Shown: positions 18,441 to 27,379, numbered from the stretch's first letter. The stretch: DNA of 64,000 bases from an uncultured Nocardioides sp. (GCF_947488515.1 NZ_CANKZF010000002.1:718294-782293), one strand, 5' to 3'. Program-made: numbers and translations. The notes: generated from the sequence alone by a model not told the origin.

Positions 18441-19327
18441 GCGTTGTCGTACGCCGGGTGGGACCCGAGGCGGCCGCCGACGTCCTCGCGGTCGTGCGGG
18501 AGGCCTTCGGTGCCCGGCCCGCCCTGGACCCACCGGCCGACGCGCTCGGCGAGGACATCGACTCCGTCAAGCGTCTGCTCGCCCGGCGCGGTGGCCTGCT
18601 CGCCGTCCTCGACGACCGTCCCGTGGGGTGCGTCGTGCTCGACCCCGCCCCCGACGGGCTCGTGCTCCGCCGCTTCGGCGTGACGCCCGCCGCCCAGGGC
18701 AGGGGAGTGGCCTCGGCCCTGGTGGAAGCAGCCGTGGAGGCGGCGACCGGTCGCTCGGCGGTGCGGGTCGTCGCCCGCGAGGAGCTGCCCGGCACCGTCG
18801 CCTTCTGGGAGGCGCACGACTTCGTCGTCACCGGCGGGACGAGCCCCTACGTCGAGCTCGCCCGATGGCTCGGCACGACCTTCGACGCCCCCGACGCGGA
18901 GACGATGCGCCGGCTCGGTGTGCGCGTGGGGTCCGGCCTGGTCGCCGGCGACCTGGTCGTGCTCACCGGTGAGCTGGGGGCCGGCAAGACGACCTTCACG
19001 CAGGGGCTCGGCCAGGGACTGGAGGTGCGCGGCGGCGTCACGTCGCCGACGTTCGTGATCGCCCGCGTGCACCCTGCCCTGGGCGACGGGCCCGACCTCG
19101 TCCACGTCGACGCCTACCGGCTCGGCGGGCTCGACGAGCTCGACGACCTCGACCTCGACACCTCGCTCGACTCCGCGGTGACCGTCGTGGAGTGGGGTGC
19201 GGGCCTGACCGAGGGCCTGGCCGACTCGCGCCTCGAGGTCGTGATCGAGCGGACCGTCGGTGACGCGCCGGTCGGCGACGAGCTCGACCCCCGCCGGGTT
19301 TCGCTGCGCTGGATCGTCGGGCAGTAG
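18437..19327 (+). CDS. tsaE: GNAT acetyltransferase fused to TsaE ATPase
   Basis: One uninterrupted frame of 296 residues holds two domains. Residues 1 to about 145 are a GNAT fold with the acetyl-CoA loop VTPAAQGRGVASALV near 85-100. Residues about 150-296 are TsaE, the P-loop ATPase needed for tRNA t6A37 synthesis, with GELGAGKT at 178-185, TSPTFV, HVDAYRL and VVEWGAGL. The GTG start overlaps the hydrolase stop as GTGA, and downstream come tsaB, rimI and tsaD. An ATG at codon 157 could in principle start TsaE alone, but it would shorten the usual N-terminus before the P-loop. The GNAT substrate is unknown. Confidence 0.88.
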   Translation: MSVVVRRVGPEAAADVLAVVREAFGARPALDPPADALGEDIDSVKRLLARRGGLLAVLDDRPVGCVVLDPAPDGLVLRRFGVTPAAQGRGVASALVEAAVEAATGRSAVRVVAREELPGTVAFWEAHDFVVTGGTSPYVELARWLGTTFDAPDAETMRRLGVRVGSGLVAGDLVVLTGELGAGKTTFTQGLGQGLEVRGGVTSPTFVIARVHPALGDGPDLVHVDAYRLGGLDELDDLDLDTSLDSAVTVVEWGAGLTEGLADSRLEVVIERTVGDAPVGDELDPRRVSLRWIVGQ

Positions 19328-19330
19328 CCT
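19325..19330 (+). promoter_or_regulatory. Candidate leaderless -10 (TAGCCT) of tsaB
   Basis: TAGCCT ends 7 bases before the tsaB GTG and overlaps the tsaE stop codon, so tsaB may also be made from its own leaderless transcript. Confidence 0.45.
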
Positions 19331-19337
19331 CGACGCC

Positions 19338-19976
19338 GTGCTGCTGGCCTTCGACACCGCGACCCCGCTGGTCTCCGTCGCCCTCCACGACGGCGAGCGC
19401 GTGGTCGTCGAGCACTCCTCCGAGCAGCCGATGAAGCACGGGGAGCACCTCGCGCCGCTCATCGCGCGGTGCATGGACGAGGCGGGCGTCGTGCGCCAGG
19501 ACCTCACGGCCGTCGCCGTCGGCGTCGGTCCCGGTCCGTTCACCGGCCTCCGCGTCGGGGTCGTGACCGCTCGCACCCTCGGCTTCGTCCTCGACATCCC
19601 CGTCTACGGCGTCTGCTCCCTCGACGCCGTCGCGCTGGAGGTCGTCGGCAGCGGGACCGCCCACGACAGCTTCCTCGTCGCCACCGACGCCCGGCGCAAG
19701 GAGGTCTACCTGGCCTCGTACGACGTCGAGGGCCGCCGCCTCGAAGGTCCGGTCGTCACCCGCCCCGCCGAGGTCGCCACCGACGCCCCGGTCGCCGGCG
19801 CCGGGCCCGAGCTCTACCCCGACGCCTTCCCGCACCCGATCACCCCCGCCCGGCCGAGCGCCGGCTGGCTCGCTGCGGGCGTCGTGTCCGAGCTCGTAGA
19901 ATTGCTCGACCCCGAACCCCTCTACCTGCGCCGCCCCGACGCGGTCGCCGGCGCACCCAGGAAGTCCGTCTCGTGA
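19338..19976 (+). CDS. tsaB: t6A biosynthesis protein TsaB
   Basis: TsaB is the scaffold partner of TsaD in N6-threonylcarbamoyladenosine formation on ANN-decoding tRNAs. The 212-residue protein of the ASKHA fold has LLAFDTATPLVSVAL at the N-terminus, HGEHLAPLI, and VGVGPGPFTGLRVGV, the family hallmark, plus ATDARRKEVYLA. The GTG start at 19338 lies 10 bases after tsaE with no ribosome site. The stop overlaps the rimI GTG as GTGA. The order tsaE-tsaB-rimI-tsaD supports the call. Confidence 0.96.
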   Translation: MLLAFDTATPLVSVALHDGERVVVEHSSEQPMKHGEHLAPLIARCMDEAGVVRQDLTAVAVGVGPGPFTGLRVGVVTARTLGFVLDIPVYGVCSLDAVALEVVGSGTAHDSFLVATDARRKEVYLASYDVEGRRLEGPVVTRPAEVATDAPVAGAGPELYPDAFPHPITPARPSAGWLAAGVVSELVELLDPEPLYLRRPDAVAGAPRKSVS

Positions 19977-20428
19977 TCCGTCCCGCCACCCTCGCCGACC
20001 TGCCGGCGCTCCGTGACCTCGAGCAGGAGCTGTTCGGACCCGACGCGTGGAGCGAGGAGCTCATCCGCCAGGAGATCGACGGCCTGGGGCGCCGCTTCGT
20101 CGTCGCCGACGACCTCTCGGGCTACGCCGTGACCATGACCGCGGGCGACATCGTCGACCTGCTGCGGATCGGCGTACGCCCCGACGCGCGCCGCACGGGC
20201 CTCGCCTCGCGCCTGCTCGACGAGCTCCTCGTCGACACCGAGGGCGCCTCGCGGATGCTGCTGGAGGTGAGCGTCACCAACGCCCCCGCCCTGGGCTTCT
20301 ACGTGGCCCGGCAGTTCAGCGTCATCGACGTCCGCCCCCACTACTACCGCGACGGGTCCGAGGCGCTGGTGATGTGTCGCTGGCTCCCGGGCGCCGCCCG
20401 CGAGCACACGGCGACGGCCCATGACTGA
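19973..20428 (+). CDS. rimI: Ribosomal protein S18-alanine N-acetyltransferase RimI
   Basis: This 151-residue single-domain GNAT starts [17 protein letters not shown] and carries [19 protein letters not shown] (acetyl-CoA loop), then [14 protein letters not shown], the classic RimI-like beta5 region. RimI acetylates the N-terminus of S18 in E. coli, and in actinobacteria it is encoded between tsaB and tsaD as here. Its GTG start overlaps the tsaB stop, and its 3' end overlaps tsaD by 8 bases. Assignment rests on fold plus position. Confidence 0.9.
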   Translation: MIRPATLADLPALRDLEQELFGPDAWSEELIRQEIDGLGRRFVVADDLSGYAVTMTAGDIVDLLRIGVRPDARRTGLASRLLDELLVDTEGASRMLLEVSVTNAPALGFYVARQFSVIDVRPHYYRDGSEALVMCRWLPGAAREHTATAHD

Positions 20429-21467
20429 CGAGCCGCTGGTCCTCGGGATCGAGACCTCCTGCGACGAGACCGGGGTCGGCATCGTCCGGGGCCACACCCT
20501 CCTGGCCGACACGGTCGCCAGCAGCGTCGAGGAGCACGCCCGCTTCGGCGGCGTGGTGCCCGAGGTCGCGAGCCGCGCCCACCTCGAGGCGATGGTGCCC
20601 ACGATCGAGCGCGCCGCGGAGACGGCCGGCATCGCGCTGAGCGACATCGACGCCGTGGCCGTGACCAGCGGACCCGGCCTGGCCGGAGCGCTGCTGGTCG
20701 GCGTGGCCAGCGCCAAGGCCCTGGCCCTCGGCCTGGGCAAGCCCATCTACGGCGTCAACCACCTCGCTGCCCACGTGGCGGTCGACCAGCTCGAGCACGG
20801 ACCACTGCCCGAGCCGTGCCTGGCCATGCTCGTCTCGGGCGGCCACTCCAGCCTGCTCGAGGTCACCGACGTCACCGTCGGCGTCGAGCCGATGGGCTCG
20901 ACCATCGACGACGCGGCGGGGGAGGCCTTCGACAAGGTCGCCCGGCTCCTGGGCCTGCCGTTCCCCGGCGGACCCCACATCGACAAGCAGGCGCGCAGCG
21001 GCAACAGCGTCGCCATCGACTTCCCTCGCGGGCTCACCAACCGACGCGACCTCGAGCGGCACCGCTTCGACTTCTCCTTCTCAGGGCTCAAGACCGCCGT
21101 CGCCCGTTGGGTCGAGACCCAGCAGCGCGAGGGCGTCGCCATCGACGTCGCCGACGTCGCCGCCTCCTTCCAGGAGGCGGTGTGCGACGTGCTGACCCGC
21201 AAGGCGATCGACGCCGCCACCAGCCGCGGGATCGAGGACATCCTCATCGGCGGCGGCGTGGCCGCCAACAGCCGGCTGCGCGCGATGGCCGAGGAGCGGG
21301 CAGCGGCGCAGGGCATCCGCGTGCGCGTGCCGCGTCCGGGCCTGTGCACCGACAACGGCGCCATGGTCGCCGCCCTCGGGGCCGAGCTCGTCGCCCGCGG
21401 TCGTACGCCGTCCCGGCTCGACCTGCCGGCCGACTCCTCGCAACCGATCACGACCGTCGTCGCCTGA
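20421..21467 (+). CDS. tsaD: tRNA N6-threonylcarbamoyladenosine transferase TsaD
   Basis: TsaD transfers the threonylcarbamoyl group to A37 of tRNA. The 348-residue protein begins [17 protein letters not shown] and has the metal-binding [10 protein letters not shown] with His114 and His118, followed by [11 protein letters not shown] and [17 protein letters not shown]. The C-terminal [12 protein letters not shown] and [12 protein letters not shown] complete the Kae1/Qri7 signature. The ATG at 20421 lies within the rimI 3' end. A hairpin ends the operon 50 bases after the stop. Confidence 0.97.
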   Translation: MTDEPLVLGIETSCDETGVGIVRGHTLLADTVASSVEEHARFGGVVPEVASRAHLEAMVPTIERAAETAGIALSDIDAVAVTSGPGLAGALLVGVASAKALALGLGKPIYGVNHLAAHVAVDQLEHGPLPEPCLAMLVSGGHSSLLEVTDVTVGVEPMGSTIDDAAGEAFDKVARLLGLPFPGGPHIDKQARSGNSVAIDFPRGLTNRRDLERHRFDFSFSGLKTAVARWVETQQREGVAIDVADVAASFQEAVCDVLTRKAIDAATSRGIEDILIGGGVAANSRLRAMAEERAAAQGIRVRVPRPGLCTDNGAMVAALGAELVARGRTPSRLDLPADSSQPITTVVA

Positions 21468-21519
21468 CACCCCCCGACGTCGTCGGCGACGCGCTCCCAC
21501 GTCCCCCGGACATGACGAA

Positions 21520-21543
21520 GGTCCCCGCCCGAGAGCGGGGACC
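21520..21543 (+). terminator. Hairpin between convergent tsaD and the ESX-like gene
   Basis: A perfect 9-bp G/C stem (21520-21528 with 21535-21543) with a 6-base loop lies between genes transcribed towards each other and could terminate both. Confidence 0.75.
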
Positions 21544-21573
21544 TGCATCACGAACACTCGAACGAGGCGGACC

Positions 21574-23088
21574 TCAGTCGAGGACTCCGGGTGCGACGTC
21601 GTCGTCACCGATCCAGTCCTGCTCGTAGACCAGGCTGCCGCGATCGGCGGCCTGGTCGTCGTCGCCCTTGCGGCCGCCGCGACCGTTGGCGCCTCCGGCA
21701 GCGCCGCGGGCACCGGTCGATCCGCGTCCACCGGACCGCGACCCGGTGCCGGATCCTGCGCCGCGACCACCGGCCGAGCCGGCTCCACGACCGCCGGCCG
21801 AGCCCGCGCCACGCGCCCCGGCCGAGCCGGCACCGCGGGCACCTGCGGAGCCCGCACCGCGGGCACCTGCCGAGCCCGCACCGCGGGCGGCGGGGCTGCC
21901 GGCCGTGCCAGCGCGCGCGGCTGCCGAGCCGGAGGCGCTGGCGGGACGCGACAGCGCGCCCGCGCTGCCACTGCGGCCGGTCGCGCCGATCGGACGGGCG
22001 GGTGAGCTGCCGGCCGGAGCCGGGGCTGCGCCGGCCCGGATGCCGCCCGCCATGCCGCTGGCGCCGCCGGCGGCACCTGCGGCGCCCATCGCGGCGGCAT
22101 TCATGCCGCCGGCCGATCCCCCCGTGGTCGGGCCGGCCGGAGCCTGGCCTGCCGAGGGGTTGTAGGTGACGCCGCTTTGCGACGAGCCCGTGACGGTGCT
22201 CGTCTCACCCGGCACGTGGTGGGTCGGAGGGGTCGTGGTGGTGATCGGGTGGCGCGGCTCCGGGTCGACCGGGTCGGGCTTCTCCGGGTCGACCGGGTCC
22301 GGCTTCTCCGGGTCCACCGGGTCGGGCTTGTCGGGCTTGTCCGGGTCCTTGTCGCGGTCCTCGTCGCGGTCCTTGTCCGGGTCCTTGTCCGGGTCCTTGG
22401 GGTCCCTGGGGTCCGTCGGGTCGGGGACGCCGGGGGTGCCGGGGGTGCGCGGTCCGGTCGGCGGCAGCGACGGGCTGGACGGGCCGCTCGGCACCGACGG
22501 CGGCGGCTCGGTCGGGTCGGGCTGCCCGTGGATCGCCTGCATCGCCGGGATCGAGCCGAGGAAGACGGCGTCGAGCTTCTGCGTCCACTGCGCGGCTGCG
22601 GCCTCCTGCTGGGCGCGGGCCGTGTTGTAGGAGGCCATCTCCTGGTTGGCCGCATGGCGCTTGCTGGCCTCGGCCTGGATCTCCTTCGGCGTGGGTGGGA
22701 GGCCCGGCAGCGGGGTCGGTGGCGTGTAGGCCGGCGGCTGCTGCAGGTCGGCCATCCCGGCCTCGGCGGCCTTGGCGTTGCCCATGACGCGGGCCGCGTC
22801 CTTGAGGGCGTCACCACCGCCGGTGAGACGGGTGCCCTTCTCCTCCATGCTGCTCGAGGAGTCCTCGAAGGCCGCCAGCAGGGCGTCGGCCATCATCCCG
22901 GACAGCCCACCGTCCTGGCCGTCGCCCTCGCCGTCGCGGATCTGGGTGGCTCCCTTGCGCAGCGCCTCGGCCGTCTCGGCGAGGATGTAGCCGCACTGCT
23001 TCCAGTTGTCGCCGGCGAGGTCACTCGTCTCGGCCTGGGCGCCGGTGAGGTAGGTGCGCAGGCGGGCGCGCTCGACTCCGTCGGTCAT
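21574..23088 (-). CDS. Type-VII-secretion-like (PPE/WXG-like) protein with low-complexity tail
   Basis: The 504-residue protein has a helical Ala/Gln/Glu-rich N-terminal region (about 1-190). A Pro/Asp/Lys linker follows, with DPDKDPDK and three DPEKPDPV repeats (about 215-280). A long Gly/Ala/Ser/Arg tail (about 330-480) includes five GAGSAGAR/GAGSAGGR units, and the end is an acidic YEQDWIGDDDVAPGVLD. This layout resembles ESX-associated PPE-like proteins of non-mycobacterial actinobacteria, whose C-terminus often ends in a W-acidic-PGVL motif. It is translationally coupled to the small helical partner upstream (TGATG overlap). No secretion ATPase is present in the window. Secretion is inferred, not shown. 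Confidence 0.65.
   Translation of the reverse strand: MTDGVERARLRTYLTGAQAETSDLAGDNWKQCGYILAETAEALRKGATQIRDGEGDGQDGGLSGMMADALLAAFEDSSSSMEEKGTRLTGGGDALKDAARVMGNAKAAEAGMADLQQPPAYTPPTPLPGLPPTPKEIQAEASKRHAANQEMASYNTARAQQEAAAAQWTQKLDAVFLGSIPAMQAIHGQPDPTEPPPSVPSGPSSPSLPPTGPRTPGTPGVPDPTDPRDPKDPDKDPDKDRDEDRDKDPDKPDKPDPVDPEKPDPVDPEKPDPVDPEPRHPITTTTPPTHHVPGETSTVTGSSQSGVTYNPSAGQAPAGPTTGGSAGGMNAAAMGAAGAAGGASGMAGGIRAGAAPAPAGSSPARPIGATGRSGSAGALSRPASASGSAAARAGTAGSPAARGAGSAGARGAGSAGARGAGSAGARGAGSAGGRGAGSAGGRGAGSGTGSRSGGRGSTGARGAAGGANGRGGRKGDDDQAADRGSLVYEQDWIGDDDVAPGVLD
21760..21895 (-). repeat. 24-bp in-frame repeats in the ESX-like gene
   Basis: About five imperfect 24-bp units encode GAGSAGAR or GAGSAGGR. 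A second set of three 24-bp units around 22257-22330 encodes DPEKPDPV. Confidence 0.75.
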
Positions 23089-23534
23089 CAGGCACCGTCC
23101 CCTGCAGCCGGGGGCTCGGTGTACTGGCCGTCGCCCATGGTGCTGCTCGAGGACTGGTCGCGCGCCTGGTCGATGGTGTCGTTGACCTGGGCGAGCGCGG
23201 CCGCACGCGTCGTCATCTCGGCATTGGTGCTGCCGTCGACGTCACGGACGTCGTCTGCCCAGAGCTTGATGGCGTCGCTGTAGGCGCGCAGGGAGTCGGC
23301 GAGCTTCTGGAACTCCTGCTCGGCCTCCTGGTGCGCCATCTGGGCGTTGACGCCGAGGCGGTGGCCGTTGGTCGACCCGCCGAAGTGGCTGGTCCCGACC
23401 GGGATGAGCTTCGTGCCGCCCAGGCCGTCGGAGTTGGTGGTCAGCAGCGTGCGGATGCTCTGGATGAGGCTCTCGGGCGCGTTGATGCCCTTCATCACGT
23501 TGGTCACGAGCCCTACGTCGGCAGCGGTCAGCAT
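23088..23534 (-). CDS. Small helical ESX/WXG100-like protein
   Basis: The 148-residue product is mostly predicted helix, with Ala/Gln-rich heptad-like stretches (about residues 60-135) and no signal peptide or cysteine. A central LWADDVRDVDG segment could be a divergent turn between two helices, as in WXG100 proteins, but a clean WXG motif is absent. Its TGA overlaps the next ATG by one base, making a two-gene operon with the PPE-like protein. That pairing of a short and a long helical protein is the main reason for the ESX-like call. A G-rich ribosome site lies close to the ATG at 23534. Alternative: an unrelated hypothetical. Confidence 0.6.
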   Translation of the reverse strand: MLTAADVGLVTNVMKGINAPESLIQSIRTLLTTNSDGLGGTKLIPVGTSHFGGSTNGHRLGVNAQMAHQEAEQEFQKLADSLRAYSDAIKLWADDVRDVDGSTNAEMTTRAAALAQVNDTIDQARDQSSSSTMGDGQYTEPPAAGDGA

Positions 23535-23641
23535 GGGTCCCCCATTCCCGCCGTGCCCGGCGGTGAAACGTCGTTGTCGAAGGCATTTTCACACCACGCC
23601 CCGGCTCCCCGACGAAAAGGTCGGAAACAGGGACGGTCGGC

Positions 23642-23647
23642 TACCGT
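23642..23647 (+). promoter_or_regulatory. Candidate leaderless -10 (TACCGT) of the lipoprotein gene
   Basis: TACCGT ends 6 bases before the GTG at 23654, with no ribosome site. Confidence 0.5.
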
Positions 23648-23653
23648 CTGGGC

Positions 23654-24325
23654 GTGCGACGACGACTCGGGGGTACGACGATGGGTGGACGCCGAGCTGC
23701 GGCGCTGGCGGTCTCGATCGTGACGGCGCTGGCGCTGGGCGCGTGCGGGAGCGACGACGGCGGCACCGACCCGTCCGGGACCGAGACGTCGTCGAAGGCT
23801 CCGACCGACAGCCCCACGGACGCCCCGACCGACAGCCTGACCGCGAGCCCGACCGAGCCGCTGCTCGTGCCCGAGGGCGAGGACGTCGAGCCGGCATCCG
23901 GGCCGCGGCTCGACGTCAGCGACATACGGGTCAACATCCCCCAGGGGTGGAAGCAGAACTTCGACTCGTTCGCCGTCGACTCCGCCCTCGGGCGCGTGGA
24001 CGGGAAGAGCGGTGGCGTGCTGCTCAGCGTGGTCCCGACCGGTGGCGACGTGCTGACGCCCGAGCAGGCCGAGAGCTACTTCTGGACGCGCGGGCGCAAG
24101 CCGCAGAACTACCAGAAGCAGGACGACATCGTCATGGGCGGGCTGACCTCCGGCTACTACACGGCGAGGGACAAGTCCTATGACATGCACGCCGCCACGC
24201 TCTGGGAGGACAACCACGTCACGAAGGTCCAGCTGAACTTCGACCACGATGTGCCGGACGAGGTGCAGGAGGAGCTGTTCCAGTCGGTCGTCGCGAGCTA
24301 CTCCAGCGAGCGGATGCGCCTGTGA
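23654..24325 (+). CDS. Secreted lipoprotein of unknown function
   Basis: The 223-residue precursor has a basic N-terminus, a hydrophobic core and a lipobox LALGAC with the lipid-carrying Cys at residue 31. A Ser/Thr/Asp/Pro linker (about 32-75) gives way to a folded C-terminal domain of about 145 residues containing VNIPQGWKQNF and a late helix near the end. The domain resembles small substrate- or partner-binding folds seen in actinobacterial lipoproteins, but I cannot name it. It is divergent from the ESX-like pair and convergent with the propeller gene 6 bases away. Confidence 0.8.
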   Translation: MRRRLGGTTMGGRRAAALAVSIVTALALGACGSDDGGTDPSGTETSSKAPTDSPTDAPTDSLTASPTEPLLVPEGEDVEPASGPRLDVSDIRVNIPQGWKQNFDSFAVDSALGRVDGKSGGVLLSVVPTGGDVLTPEQAESYFWTRGRKPQNYQKQDDIVMGGLTSGYYTARDKSYDMHAATLWEDNHVTKVQLNFDHDVPDEVQEELFQSVVASYSSERMRL

Positions 24326-24331
24326 CCCTCC

Positions 24332-25570
24332 TCAGCCCGGCGGGTCGCCGGGGGCGGCGAGCTTGAGCGCGACCTGACCCGGTCGCAGGTCGACCGCCTC
24401 GCCGCCGACCCGCTCGACCGTGCCGTCGAGCCCGAGGCGTACGACGTACTGCCGGTTGCCGGTCACGAGCGTGGCCGCGACGTTGTCGTCGTCCTCCCAG
24501 GCCACCTCCGGGTTGATCCCGACCACGCCGGTGCGGGCGCCGACCAGCTCGAAGTCGACCACCGGCTCGCCGGTCGCCGCGTCGAGGACCGCCATGGTCG
24601 GTGAACCGTCGGGCGTGAGGTAGTCGGTGAAGCCGAGCAGGTGCCGACCGTCGGGGCTGAAGCCGAGCAACGAGTAGCCGCACGTCTGCCAGACCTCGGC
24701 ACCGCCTGCACCGGCATCGCGCACCTCCCAGCAGGAGCCGTCGCCGGTGAACCTGGTCTGGACGGAGTAGAGCCCGCTCACCTCCGACGCCGACCCCACC
24801 CGCAGGGAGCCGGGGAGGGGGGTGCGGCTCCCGTCCGGACCGATGACGGACGCCGACTCCCGCCCGGTGGCGGGATCGGTCGTGCCGAGCAGGAGCGCGT
24901 CGCCGGGGAGGAAGCCGACCGGGCGGACCCGGGCGTCCGGAGGACTTGTCGGCAGCTCCGTCCACCGCTCCTCCCTGCCTCCGTCGCGGTCCCGGTCCAC
25001 GACGATCCAGCGCGAGCCGTCGTACCAGGCCCAGGCGAGGCGCGAGCCGTCCGGCGACACGGCCATGGCACTGGAAGGTGCCGCCTCGTCGAGGACGCGG
25101 AAGTCGGGGTCGAGGACCTGCGCGACCCGCCCGCCCCCGTCGTCGGTGAAGGCGATGCCGATCCACCCCTCGACGTAGGGCGTCAGCTGGTCGTAGCGGC
25201 GGGGGAGGTCGACGGTCTCGCCGTCGACGGTCAGGCTCTCGTCGTCGACGTTGATGAGGGGCACGGCGAGCTCGGCGCCGACGGGCGCGGTGAGCGGGTC
25301 GATCCGGACGGTCCCGGTGATCCGGGGTGCGGGCGGCTCGGTCGCGGGCGGGACGTCGCTCCGCGGGGACGGCCCGACCACGCCGGCGCCGACGGGGATG
25401 GCAATCGCCAGGACGGCGGCGACCGCGGCGCCGGCCACCACGGCGCGGCGTCGCTGGATCCGACGGGCGTGCGTGCGGACGTCGGTGACGGTGAACGGGG
25501 CGCGCTGCAGGGGATCGGCGGTGCGGTGCAGCGCGTCGTGCACCTGGTCCTCGAGGGGAGTGGGGCTCAT
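24332..25570 (-). CDS. Membrane-anchored beta-propeller protein, sigma-factor partner
   Basis: The 412-residue protein has a cytoplasmic N-terminus (about 1-40), one transmembrane helix (about 42-65), and an extracytoplasmic part rich in beta-propeller-like blades (AVSPDGSRLAWAWYDGSRWIV, LGFSPDGRHLLGFTDY). Its ATG overlaps the stop of the ECF sigma gene by 4 bases (ATGA), so the two are co-translated. This is the arrangement of a sigma factor with a membrane sensor or anti-sigma-like protein. No zinc-type anti-sigma motif (HxxxCxxC) is visible in the short cytoplasmic segment, so a regulatory interaction is inference. Confidence 0.75.
   Translation of the reverse strand: MSPTPLEDQVHDALHRTADPLQRAPFTVTDVRTHARRIQRRRAVVAGAAVAAVLAIAIPVGAGVVGPSPRSDVPPATEPPAPRITGTVRIDPLTAPVGAELAVPLINVDDESLTVDGETVDLPRRYDQLTPYVEGWIGIAFTDDGGGRVAQVLDPDFRVLDEAAPSSAMAVSPDGSRLAWAWYDGSRWIVVDRDRDGGREERWTELPTSPPDARVRPVGFLPGDALLLGTTDPATGRESASVIGPDGSRTPLPGSLRVGSASEVSGLYSVQTRFTGDGSCWEVRDAGAGGAEVWQTCGYSLLGFSPDGRHLLGFTDYLTPDGSPTMAVLDAATGEPVVDFELVGARTGVVGINPEVAWEDDDNVAATLVTGNRQYVVRLGLDGTVERVGGEAVDLRPGQVALKLAAPGDPPG
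24336..24352 (+). terminator. Short hairpin between convergent lipoprotein and propeller genes
   Basis: A perfect 7-bp stem (24336-24342 with 24346-24352) with a 3-base loop lies just after the lipoprotein stop and inside the 3' end of the opposing gene. Confidence 0.35.
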
Positions 25571-26124
25571 CGTGCATCGTCTCCGGACTCGTGGGGGTTG
25601 AGGGAGTGCGGGGCGCGGGCGCGCAGCGCGGCCAGCGCGCGGCTGGCCTGCGACTTGACGGTGCCGACGGAGATCCCGAGCACGTCGGCGATCTCGGCCT
25701 CGCTCAGCTGCTCGTAGTAGCGCAGGACGACGACCGAGCGCTGCTTGGGCGGCAGGGTCTGGACGAACGACCAGAGCTCCCCGCCCATGCCGTCGTCGTA
25801 CACGTCGACAGCGCCGGTCTCGGGGATGGTGTCGGTCGTGTGCTCGCGGCGCTTCCACGCCCGCCGCCACAGCGAGTTGTTCTCGTTGACCATGATCCGT
25901 CGGACGTAGCCGTCGAGGGCCTCCCGGTCGCGGATGCGGTCCCAGGAGAGGTAGAGCTTGGCGAACGCCGTCTGGAGCAGGTCCTCGGCGCCGGCGTGGT
26001 CGCCGGCGAGGAGGTACGCCGTCCGGTAGAGCGCCGTCTGGCGCCCCGACATGTACGCCGAGAAGTCGGCGTCCTTGTCGGCCTGCCGGTCGTGCTTGCC
26101 CATGTCGACGAGTGTCGCGCTCAT
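25567..26124 (-). CDS. ECF RNA polymerase sigma factor (SigE-like)
   Basis: The 185-residue product has sigma region 2 (about 25-95; TAYLLAGDHAGAEDLLQTAFAKLY, VRRIMVNENNS) and region 4 (about 120-172; LPPKQRSVVVLRYYEQLSE, then VGTVKSQASRALAALR). There is no region 3, as expected for group 4 sigma factors. It resembles the SigE/SigM-type factors common in Streptomyces and Nocardioides. The ATG at 26124 has an ideal AGGAGG 6 bases upstream. The overlapping downstream gene encodes a membrane propeller protein. The inducing signal is unknown. Confidence 0.92.
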   Translation of the reverse strand: MSATLVDMGKHDRQADKDADFSAYMSGRQTALYRTAYLLAGDHAGAEDLLQTAFAKLYLSWDRIRDREALDGYVRRIMVNENNSLWRRAWKRREHTTDTIPETGAVDVYDDGMGGELWSFVQTLPPKQRSVVVLRYYEQLSEAEIADVLGISVGTVKSQASRALAALRARAPHSLNPHESGDDAR

Positions 26125-26260
26125 CGTCCACCTCCTGTCCGTCCGCGTGGTTCATCCGTGTGGTGTGTCGGGGTGAGGACGCGACTCGTCGGCTGGTGGT
26201 TGCATCTGTTTGGCTTGCGTTGCAAGGCTCTCGTCGACCCGATCCACAGGAGGCACATCC

Positions 26261-27379
26261 ATGCAGCAGGTCCAGGCCGTCGTCGCGCTCGCGAAGGGCG
26301 AGCCGGTGCAGCTCACCACGATCAACGTCCCCGATCCCGGCCCGGGCGAGGCGGTGGTGAAGGTCCAGGCCTGCGGGGTGTGCCACACCGACCTGCACTA
26401 CCGCGAGGGCGGGATCAACGACGACTTCCCCTTCCTCCTCGGCCACGAGGCGGCGGGCATCGTCGAGTCGGTCGGCCCGGACGTCACCGAGGTCGAGCCG
26501 GGTGACTTCGTCGTCCTCAACTGGCGCGCCGTGTGCGGCGACTGCCGCGCGTGCAACCGCGGCGAGCCGTGGTACTGCTTCGCCACCCACAACGCCACGC
26601 AGAAGATGACGCTCGCCGAGGGTGACCTCGCCGGCACCGAGCTGTCGCCCGCGCTCGGCATCGGCGCCTTCGCGGAGAAGACGCTGGTCGCCGCAGGCCA
26701 GTGCACGAAGGTCGACCCGTCGGCCCGTCCGGCTGCCGTCGGTCTCCTCGGCTGCGGCGTCATGGCCGGCCTCGGTGCCGCCATCAACACCGGCAACGTC
26801 GGCCGCGGCTCCACGGTCGCGGTCATCGGCTGCGGCGGCGTCGGCGCAGCCGCGATCGCCGGGGCGGCCCTGGCGGGCGCCTCGAAGATCATCGCGGTGG
26901 ACCTCGACGACCGGAAGCTCGAGCTGGCGAAGAAGCTGGGCGCCACCCACACGGTGAACTCCTCCGAGGTGGACCCGGTCGAGGCGATCCGGTCGCTGAC
27001 GCCGCCGCCGGACGGCACCGGCCACGAGGGCGGCGCCGACGTGGTGATCGACGCCGTCGGACGCCCGGAGACGTGGAAGCAGGCGTTCTACGCGCGCGAC
27101 CTCGCCGGGACCGTCGTGCTGGTCGGCGTCCCGACGCCGGACATGAAGGTGCCCGACATCCCGCTGATCGACGTCTTCGGCCGGGGCGGGTCGCTGAAGT
27201 CCTCCTGGTACGGCGACTGCCTGCCCTCGCGCGACTTCCCGATGCTCGTCGACCTCTACCAGCAGGGCCGGCTCGACCTCGACGCGTTCGTGACCGAGGA
27301 GATCGGCATCGGCGACGTCGAGGCCGCCTTCGACAAGATGCACGAGGGTTCGGTCCTGCGCTCGGTGGTGGTCCTGTGA
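26261..27379 (+). CDS. mscR: S-(hydroxymethyl)mycothiol dehydrogenase
   Basis: This zinc-dependent medium-chain alcohol dehydrogenase has 372 residues. Catalytic zinc ligands include Cys38 in ACGVCHTD and the GHEAAGIVE Glu/His pair. Structural zinc cysteines lie in [15 protein letters not shown], and the NAD-binding GCGGVG follows. Family members oxidise S-hydroxymethyl-mycothiol, the adduct of formaldehyde and mycothiol, the actinobacterial counterpart of the glutathione route; nitrosothiol reduction is a second known activity. The ATG follows AGGAGG at 8 bases. The stop overlaps the metallo-beta-lactamase-fold gene as GTGA, supporting a two-step detoxification unit. Confidence 0.92.
   Translation: MQQVQAVVALAKGEPVQLTTINVPDPGPGEAVVKVQACGVCHTDLHYREGGINDDFPFLLGHEAAGIVESVGPDVTEVEPGDFVVLNWRAVCGDCRACNRGEPWYCFATHNATQKMTLAEGDLAGTELSPALGIGAFAEKTLVAAGQCTKVDPSARPAAVGLLGCGVMAGLGAAINTGNVGRGSTVAVIGCGGVGAAAIAGAALAGASKIIAVDLDDRKLELAKKLGATHTVNSSEVDPVEAIRSLTPPPDGTGHEGGADVVIDAVGRPETWKQAFYARDLAGTVVLVGVPTPDMKVPDIPLIDVFGRGGSLKSSWYGDCLPSRDFPMLVDLYQQGRLDLDAFVTEEIGIGDVEAAFDKMHEGSVLRSVVVL

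Noticed and set aside
18905..19327. Separate tsaE starting at ATG 18905
   Set aside because: It would leave only about 20 residues before the P-loop, lacks a good ribosome site, and the GNAT frame runs into it without a stop; kept as an alternative start only.
24332..27343. A 1003-residue minus-strand frame through the propeller gene, sigma gene and mscR
   Set aside because: The N-terminal two-thirds are opposite mscR and out of frame with the sigma gene; the ATG at 25570 overlapping the sigma stop is the real start.
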